Made by a program: the position numbers and the translations under genes. 64,000 nucleotides of DNA from Cloeon dipterum (taxonomy: Eukaryota; Arthropoda; Insecta; Ephemeroptera; Baetidae). Positions 57,256-64,000 of the stretch are shown one piece after another. The stretch spans positions 124,001 to 188,000 of the forward strand of contig NC_088788.1 of the NCBI RefSeq assembly GCF_949628265.1, written 5' to 3'. Below the pieces are notes generated by a model. It did not search any database. It had not been told where the DNA came from and was given only the letters and a program-made list of their open reading frames with translations. Every line of letters begins with the position of its first letter. Positions within the stretch are counted from its first letter, which is position 1.

Positions 57256-60077
57256 CTTGCTTTACTTTACGGGCTCACGGCCGCCCGCCGAGACGCCGAG
57301 AGAGCAGGAGTAATACACTTTGCCCTCGTTTTCAAACTATACATCGGCCCGTGCGCGGCATTGGAAAATATTTAGTGATAGATCGGATGAGGAAGAAAAA
57401 GAAAAGCTTGTTTTCGCTCAAGACACGTCATTAAAGAGTTTTGTTTCGCCTATTTCCTTTGAAAAACAAGACCATGGCGAACGGATGCTCTGCATTTTGA
57501 GTGCTTTTTCTTTCTCTGCTGTTTTTCTATGATTTCGAATTGTTTGTCTTGCGGAGGAAGAAAAAAGGTACGACCTGATTTCGATGCTCAATAACAAGGC
57601 TCGGGTGCTCGACGCCGTCACTCACTGCATGCTGCCAGGAGAAAGACAGACAAGAAGTCTGTATCGGCGTTGCTGCAAATTTCTCGCGGCCGGCCGAGCC
57701 AATAAGCTACTTCGGCAACTTCATTAATTTTTCAGCCGCATTCGCGCACTGCTTTGGCTATAGCTATAATAACAGCGTCAAAAATGTATGAAATTTGATA
57801 TCCGTGCGTTGCATTGCAGCGTGGAAAAGTGACAAAAACCAGAGGTTATCGCGTCACGCAAATTGAAACGAACCGAGCGTTTCAGCAAATCGAGTAATTT
57901 CGCACGTGAGAGATTGGATTTTCAACTGGTGCGCGGGATGAAAAAAGCAATTATCAATATTTCCCTGCAATTAAGCCGTGCTGTGGGTCGCCGCACGCTC
58001 ACGCTACCTGCCCCTCATTCTATACAGTCCGCATGTTTTTTTTACTCCATCAACGGCTGAACTCTCTCGTTTACGCTCTGAATATTTAACCGAAATTGGC
58101 GGCCGGGGCGAAAACCAGATCCGCCGCGTACAGTTTTCATCCAATCATAATCCGCAAACAAAAGCAATTTTAAATAAATAAAACGAAAAAACATTACATT
58201 TGGAGTAATTCAGTAATTCCTGTGTGCGCGCGCGGCAACGAATTTGTGCCTCTCCGCATATACAGTGCGTGTTATTCAGTTTATTTGACGGCGGCGGCGA
58301 ATGAGGGAAAAAGCAAAATTGAAATTCGCGTGTAAAGCGGAATAAACAAGGCATTGTTGGCGCGCCGATATTTCATTCGCGCCTGTCCTGCGAAACAAAA
58401 CGAAATAGAGGCGAGATTTCCACCCGAATTAGCGCGTATTTACCCAATCTGGCGAATCTGGCAAACGCCCCCGCCGGCTAATTGGCGCGGCACATAGAGT
58501 GTATTTCGCGAGCCGCGTGTGTCACGTGCAGCGTTTCGCTGCTTTCCCGCACACAACACAAAAGGCGAAAACAGGCAAGTTTGGAGCAACGCGGCCGTTA
58601 ATACGGCGCATCGCTGGCGAGTGAGCGAGCGTGCCAAAATACGCCCAGGCGACAGCCAAATTGCTAATTAGCAATATATACCGCAGCCGCGATGAATTCC
58701 GCAATTTTAGTGGAAACTGCGCTTTCGGTTTCGAATTCGTCGTATTCTCCGCAGGAACTGAATTTATTTGCGAGCTGTGGAATGTCGGTTGAAGCATAAT
58801 TAGAAATTCAAGGCTAGGTGTGTAACAGGGAAACTGAAATTAGTTCCGGATGCAATATTATATCTATCAGGTGAGGCAACATTTATTATTGCTACTGTTG
58901 TGCCAAAGACTGAATCATAATGAGACAGGGCTGTGCGATTAACCACATTTTCTGACCTTCCTAAACTGTCACGAAAAGAGCACACATTATATGCAATTTT
59001 AAATTTAAAGGGTCACCTTTTATTTTATAGGTTTTTCCATTTTTCAATCATTGTGGAGAAAAATTGCTTTTTTTGCAGTTTTTTTCCTTCTCGTTTTGTT
59101 TGTTTTTCTCTGTGTATGGTCTTTTAGCTAGATTGAGGAAGTAAAATCAAATTCCATTATTTCAATAGCTTTGCTCGCTTGCGGTGCAGGCGCCATCAAG
59201 TTAATTATCGTGCTTTCAAAAGTAAACACTGATGAATAATTCGAGGCGGCACGAGCACTCGGCGTTCACACTCTGCTCTGCGCGGCGGCGGCGGCGTGCG
59301 TCCGCAATGACACCGACACTAAATTAACAGTGAAAGCAACACAATCCGCCGCCGTCGCCGCGATGCCAGCAGCCAGCGGCGAGACGAGTGAGAGCCGGTG
59401 GCGGTGGAATGGAGGCGACAGCCCAAACGAGACGCCGTCCGAATGTGTCTCGCGCAGAGAGGACGGTCTCTCAATTAGCCAATTGAATTACCCACCTGCC
59501 ACAGCAGCCAGGCTTTTGTTTTTGGCGGCGTGAGTGCGCGAGGCCGAAACGATATACGCGACGGCTTCATTCACGCGGCAGTCATTTGGCTGATTGCAGA
59601 TCGGTGGCTCGGCGTTCGGGGCAATCATGCAGAGTGACACGGCTAATGCATTAGCGCATACACGGAGCGTGCATTGCGAATATACGCAGTCCCGTGCCTC
59701 CCCCGGCCCCCGGCCCCCCGCTCCAGCACCACCCAGGCCGGGCCAAAGATTTATTGCCTTTGTTCCCCGTGGGCCCAGCGTGTTGCGTACGCACACCATA
59801 AAAATGCTGTGCGCCTGTGGAAAGCGGCTGCTCAAATTATTTATGGCAATATTCCGGCTCGCTCAGAATATTCTCGGAAATTTGGGTTTCAGAGCTGAGA
59901 GAGTCAGCAAATGACGTTTCTGCCGGAAAAAGAATTGATTATAGCAACCAGATTTATAGCAAGAGTGTGAGCTAAAATTGTGATCTGATTACGTCCTTTG
60001 CTCAACTTTGGTTTAAATGTACCAAAAGCTCTTTTTATCAATTGAATCGTTGACTTCGAATATGTATACTGGCGTAG

Positions 60078-60383
60078 CGTAGCGGTAAAGGAACACGGTC
60101 CTGCTTTTTGTTGGAAGCCGACAATTGTCGGCCGTTTGAATTGTTGTAATTTTGCATTATTGTTTAACAGCGGCAGAAAGATGATTTTCAAAATAGAATT
60201 CTGTTTCCGCCCGTCAGCCATGAGCCACACGGTGCTGACGTGTGCAGAACCCGATTCAAAGGGCTCTGGTGTGGTGGTGATTGGTGTCCGATCGGTGCAA
60301 CTGAAAGCCATTCCATCAACAAAATTCTTCATCTGAATTGATCGTTCTTCGTCGTTTCAACCCTTCTATCGCCCAAACTGGTA
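60078..60383 (+). mobile_element. Repeat family copy 2 (pol III-box repeat)
   Basis: Same family as 54408-54671. This copy keeps the better tRNA-like head: A-box-like TGGCGTAGCGTAGCGG (60070-60085) and B-box-like GTTTGAATTG (60133-60142), with the spacing usual for tRNA genes. Similarity to copy 1 stops just after CCCAAACTGGT (60372-60382), one to four bases into the position of the primer-site-like sequence of copy 1. Confidence 0.65.
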
Positions 60384-60686
60384 TATCATGAGGGTTTTTT
60401 TCACTAAATCTTTTGTATGTTTGAGCTGAACGGTGATCTGAAATTTACATGTTTATACCGGCCTGAACCAAAGAGACAAGGAGTGAAGCCAGCACCCCGC
60501 ACCCCAACTCGATGCCGACTCCGTCGTCTGGCGACCTGATTTAAAAAAAGCCGCAGCTCGAACCCAGCAGTGAGTTTGCTTATTTATTAATCGGCCGGCT
60601 GCCGGCTGACAAGTTTATTAAATGAATCACGGTGCGCTTTGATTAATTGGCGCTCAACTATTCATTAGTATGTGTGGCTGGTGGCA

Positions 60687-60715
60687 CAGGCCAGGCCAGG
60701 CCAGGCCAGGCCAGG
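60687..60715. repeat. (CCAGG)n pentanucleotide repeat
   Basis: About five and a half tandem CCAGG units. Confidence 0.9.
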
Positions 60716-62853
60716 ACTGCACGTGGCGCAAGAGGCTGTGCCGTTGGTTGCATTGCAGCTCACACTCGGTTTGCTCCGCGTACACATGTACGTGCATACG
60801 CAATGCCGGCCACCGGCTCCCCACACCCACCCCCTTCCGCTCTGTGTGTGTGTGTGTTTGTATGTGTGTTTGCGAAGGCAGTATCGACCCCTTTTTCACA
60901 CGCGGCCAGGGAATGCCGAACGGGGTGCATTGACTTTTTGCTATAATCCGCGGCGCTCACTTCAAAGCCAGAGCAGCCAGGTGCTGAAGGCTGGCGCGCG
61001 TGATTAATTGAACTGTTAATACGCACAAGCGGCCGACGCGAATGTGCACACTCATCCTCGCATCGGATTGCGATTTGCTTGTGATGTACATTGTTGTTGT
61101 GCAGTGTGCGACGACAGAAAGTCAGCCTAACGAACCGGGATAGCTGCGCTGGCACCAGGCTGATGGATTTTTAATTAATTCGACTAGACGTGTTCAGTTA
61201 GCTCACCAACCATCAAGACGCTTTCACACCTTTTGGGCAAACAATCTAAAAGTCCATTGTGAAATTTTGCAAAGATGATGGATTAAAATTCCTAATTGCA
61301 AGTGCAAATCTAACACATAAAAATTAATGAAATATGTTTTAATTTAAAATTGTTGTCTTTTTTCTTGGGAAAAACGACTGTTGATCTAAGTGGATTTTAC
61401 ATTCGTTCAACAAGACGCGCGCGGCATTGCTGAAGCATTAAAAAGTCATACCTTTTTGAGCAATTGCAATGTCGAGTTTTTCCGCTCGGAAAGAGATATT
61501 TAATTCTGTGTCGAGTTCTGCAAATTAATGTCAACGATGTATTCTCGGAATGCATCAGGTCATTTCAGTTGAAAATATATTCGCTCGCGCACTTAAGCCC
61601 TTTTGCCAGCAGGAAAAAACGTGCGGCTTTTCATTAAATGCGTTTCTAGAATAAGTTGAAATGTGCACTGCTCTTTTATTCGAGGGACAATTTACTGTGC
61701 GGTGGTAGCATTTAACTCCGGCCGCGCGGCCTCCTATATATATAGAGACTTCGAAGGCCGCGTGCATATACATGAGTCCTGAGTCCTGAGAGTAAGTTCT
61801 TAACGTGGCACGGTACAAACGCGGTTGTTTGCGGTTGTAGGTAAGTACTCGGCACTACATGCATACGTAATACACGGTATAAAGTGCCTCTCGAAAGCCG
61901 CCTTGTTGCTTCGTTATTACGTGCGGCGTAGATATTTTGCGGGGCTGCTGCTCGAGGCTTGGACTCTGATGGTCTCGCCGGGCACGCTTGCTTCCTCTTT
62001 CTCTATTTTTCGCAAATACGCGCCTCGGATCCGACCGGTCGCTCGGTCGGTTGCAACTTTGCGAAATACGACCGGCACGACCGAGCGGCAGATAATGAAA
62101 ATTTTAATATTGCATTTTTGCTAGCAGGACCGGTCGGCCGGCCGGCGCGCGGCGTCTCCGGGGAGCGCTTGTGCAGCAAATTGCAAGCGTGCTCCAAGCC
62201 GAAGGCCGAAGCCGAAGCCTCGGCTATATCGAGTTTGTGCGCTCTTATTGTCTTGCTTACGCGCACACGCCTAACGGACAAATTTCCTACTCACTTCACC
62301 CTGTGTGTCGCTTCTCGTGTACGTATTGTTTTATTTTTGCGCTAACTCGCTAGAATTGCCGACGCTGCCTGTGTGCTTGCTTGTTCGTTGCCGCCGCACA
62401 AAAGCAGAGTGCCGTCGCCGCAATTTTTCATGAACATGAAGAGTCGTCTTGGCGGCAGCGAATTAACGCGGTGCTGCCTTTCTCAAATTACGAGCGTTTT
62501 TTCATCCGCCGAGTGGGCTACAAGAATGACAAAAATGCCGCCATTACAACTTTCCTTTTGCGTCATTCCGTTCCAGCAGCACAATTTTTCTTTGACAGAG
62601 CGAGAAATGCCACGAATGATGAGGACTTTGAAGGTGGCCCTTGAAATTTAAAAGTACACCACCTGAATCGTCCTTGTTGGCATTGCAAAACCAGAAATCA
62701 TCAAACATATTCCAAATTTTTAGTGTTTTTTTTGTCGGCCATCAACGTCCCACCAGCTGCGGATATTTCGTTTTCATAGCTGACATCATAACTCTATTTC
62801 ATTTATCAAACTCTGTTTATGCTTGATTGGCACTTCAACTCGAATCGTGTTAT

Positions 62854-62982
62854 ATGACGGTGAAAAAGGAGTTCGTTTTAAAAAATCCGATAAAAATAAA
62901 GACGTGTTTTACATGCGGTGCAGAGTGCGTTGAGCACAAGAGGATTTTAGGCGACGAAAACAGCCTCCAGTGCCAGGGTTAG
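62854..62982 (+). other. Short cysteine-rich open frame, status unknown
   Basis: 42 codons with TCFTCGAEC and a later LQCQ, spaced as a C-x2-C…C zinc-ribbon-like set. A donor-like CAGG|GTTAGT sits at its end (62977). It may be part of an exon, or chance. I do not recognise a family. Confidence 0.15.
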
Positions 62983-63861
62983 TGACTCTTTTGGTGTGTG
63001 TGTTTTCCCCCTGAAGCACCGTCGCGCGAGAGACACTTGCCAAGCGCGCACCAAAACAGTTCTGCTTTTCTTTTCCCACACACACATAGGCTGAATCAAA
63101 ACAAACTGCGGGCAATGGAAATTTGTCTTACCGAGCGGGTGAATGACAAAACAGCAGCCTCGTCTATTCAAAACACGAGCCAGGGCAGCCGAGGGCACGC
63201 GCTGCAGCACACACGTAGCAACGCAAACACGCGCGGCGGCAGACTTCTAATTGTGCCGAAAGGTCGACGCAATGCTTAGGATATATATACATTTTAACGG
63301 AGCGTGTGCTTTGCTTGTCCGTTTATCCCAACAATGCCGAGCATTTAGCCAGCGGCCGGCTCCAAGTTTTTGCCCGCGAAAAATCGGACCGGCAATTTGT
63401 ACTTGTGGATTGGCCATTTTGGAGCTAGGGACCGCCGCCATTAATTATCACTCGTGCGTGTGCTTTAGAAACAAAAGCTGCGGGCGCTCCGCTCTGCTCC
63501 GTCCCTGCCAAGTTTGGGCGCAGAAAAAGCGCAGCAGACAGGTGGAGTAGGGTTGCCGCCCACCACTGCAAGCCACATTATTTATTGCCCAACCTTTCAG
63601 GCAAACATAGTTGCAGGCCTTTGAAACTTGCTTTGCATATGCGATGGGTTATTTTAGGGTGCAGGTCACCATAACATCGAAATATATCCGACTTGCAATC
63701 AACTCCCATTTGAATAAAAAAAATGAAGCTCGCTTATTGTTAGTCAAGTCGACTCGGCAGTTCTTGTGGCTCCAAAGAGTCTATCAGCTTTATAAAATGT
63801 CCCGGATACTTCCAAAACGGTTCACTCTTGAATTAAAATTTTTGCCGCTGCTGATTGTGAG

Positions 63862-64000
63862 CTGGAGGTGTTTCGGTGTTGCGGCCCCAGCGTGGAATCA
63901 CCGACAGAAGACCGATGTGGTTCTCTTGGACGTCCCAGACCCAGTGCAAATCCTCAGCACCTTTAACAATGCCTGTGGATCTGCACTCTAAAAAGACACA
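63862..64000 (+). other. Possible exon start at the right edge
   Basis: After a pyrimidine-containing stretch ending in TTGTGAG, a frame opens at 63862 in phase 1 and stays open to the window end (46 codons, including CKSSAPLTMPVDLHSKKT). Phase 1 matches the donor at 49822. Overlapping frames are open on both strands here too, so the call is weak. Confidence 0.15.

Larger units (their letters stand above)
49823..63861. other. 14-kb non-coding stretch, possibly the second intron of the + strand gene
   Basis: Same texture as the desert to the left: CpG-rich and A/T-rich patches, microsatellites, and no recognisable exon on either strand. It holds the two copies of the pol III-box repeat and the primer-binding-site-like sequence listed separately. 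Confidence 0.5.

Noticed and set aside
54408..60383. A single full-length LTR retrotransposon bounded by the two repeat copies
   Set aside because: The copies are too different for one element, there is no gag-pol or integrase frame, no polypurine tract before copy 2, and the sequence between them looks like the rest of the locus.

Overview
This is eukaryotic DNA, most likely from an insect or another arthropod with a compact genome. The left 17.6 kb carries four multi-exon animal genes and one tRNA. Most introns there are 55-80 bp. CpG is not depleted. The protein families (centrin, DHTKD1, ASCC1, PI4KA) are standard metazoan housekeeping genes. I cannot name the species.

Layout, 1-17.6 kb: the 3' end of a centrin gene (+, 1-493); a tRNA-Arg(TCT) gene (-, 959-1031); a complete DHTKD1 gene (-, 18 coding exons, 1357-5862, 923 codons); a complete ASCC1 gene (+, 6 coding exons, 6281-7819, 421 codons); and a complete PI4KA gene (-, 31 coding exons, 8404-17634, 2075 codons). 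I rebuilt the exon chains by hand; every chain keeps reading frame and lengths match the human proteins. DHTKD1 and ASCC1 are head to head over a 418-bp shared promoter interval. ASCC1 and PI4KA are tail to tail. The products act in unrelated processes: centriole/basal body, mitochondrial lysine and tryptophan catabolism, the ASCC RNA/alkylation-response complex, and plasma-membrane PI4P synthesis. The cluster is therefore tight gene packing, not a pathway.

Layout, 17.6-64 kb: a gene desert, rich in CpG-dense and A/T-dense patches, microsatellites and homopolymers. The best gene evidence in it is on the + strand: a possible non-coding first exon ending in a strong donor at 21313, and a good 5' coding exon (49506-49822) with an excellent acceptor, a poly-alanine stretch, a hydrophobic signal segment and a GTAAGT donor. 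This looks like the 5' part of a gene for a secreted or membrane protein with very long introns, continuing past the right edge. Its family cannot be told from this exon.

Mobile DNA: two diverged copies of one repeat family (about 54408-54671 and 60078-60383, same orientation) carry tRNA-like pol III A and B boxes. The first is followed directly by a 17-base sequence complementary to the 3' end of tRNA-Trp, the form of an LTR-retroelement primer-binding site. Two long perfect hairpins (39737-39785, 29104-29141) and a cluster of long CT/GA tracts at 40-52 kb are the other notable structures. I found no CRISPR array, operon, phage or complete transposon, and no clearly new biological system. 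The repeat family with both pol III boxes and a primer-binding site is the most unusual observation.
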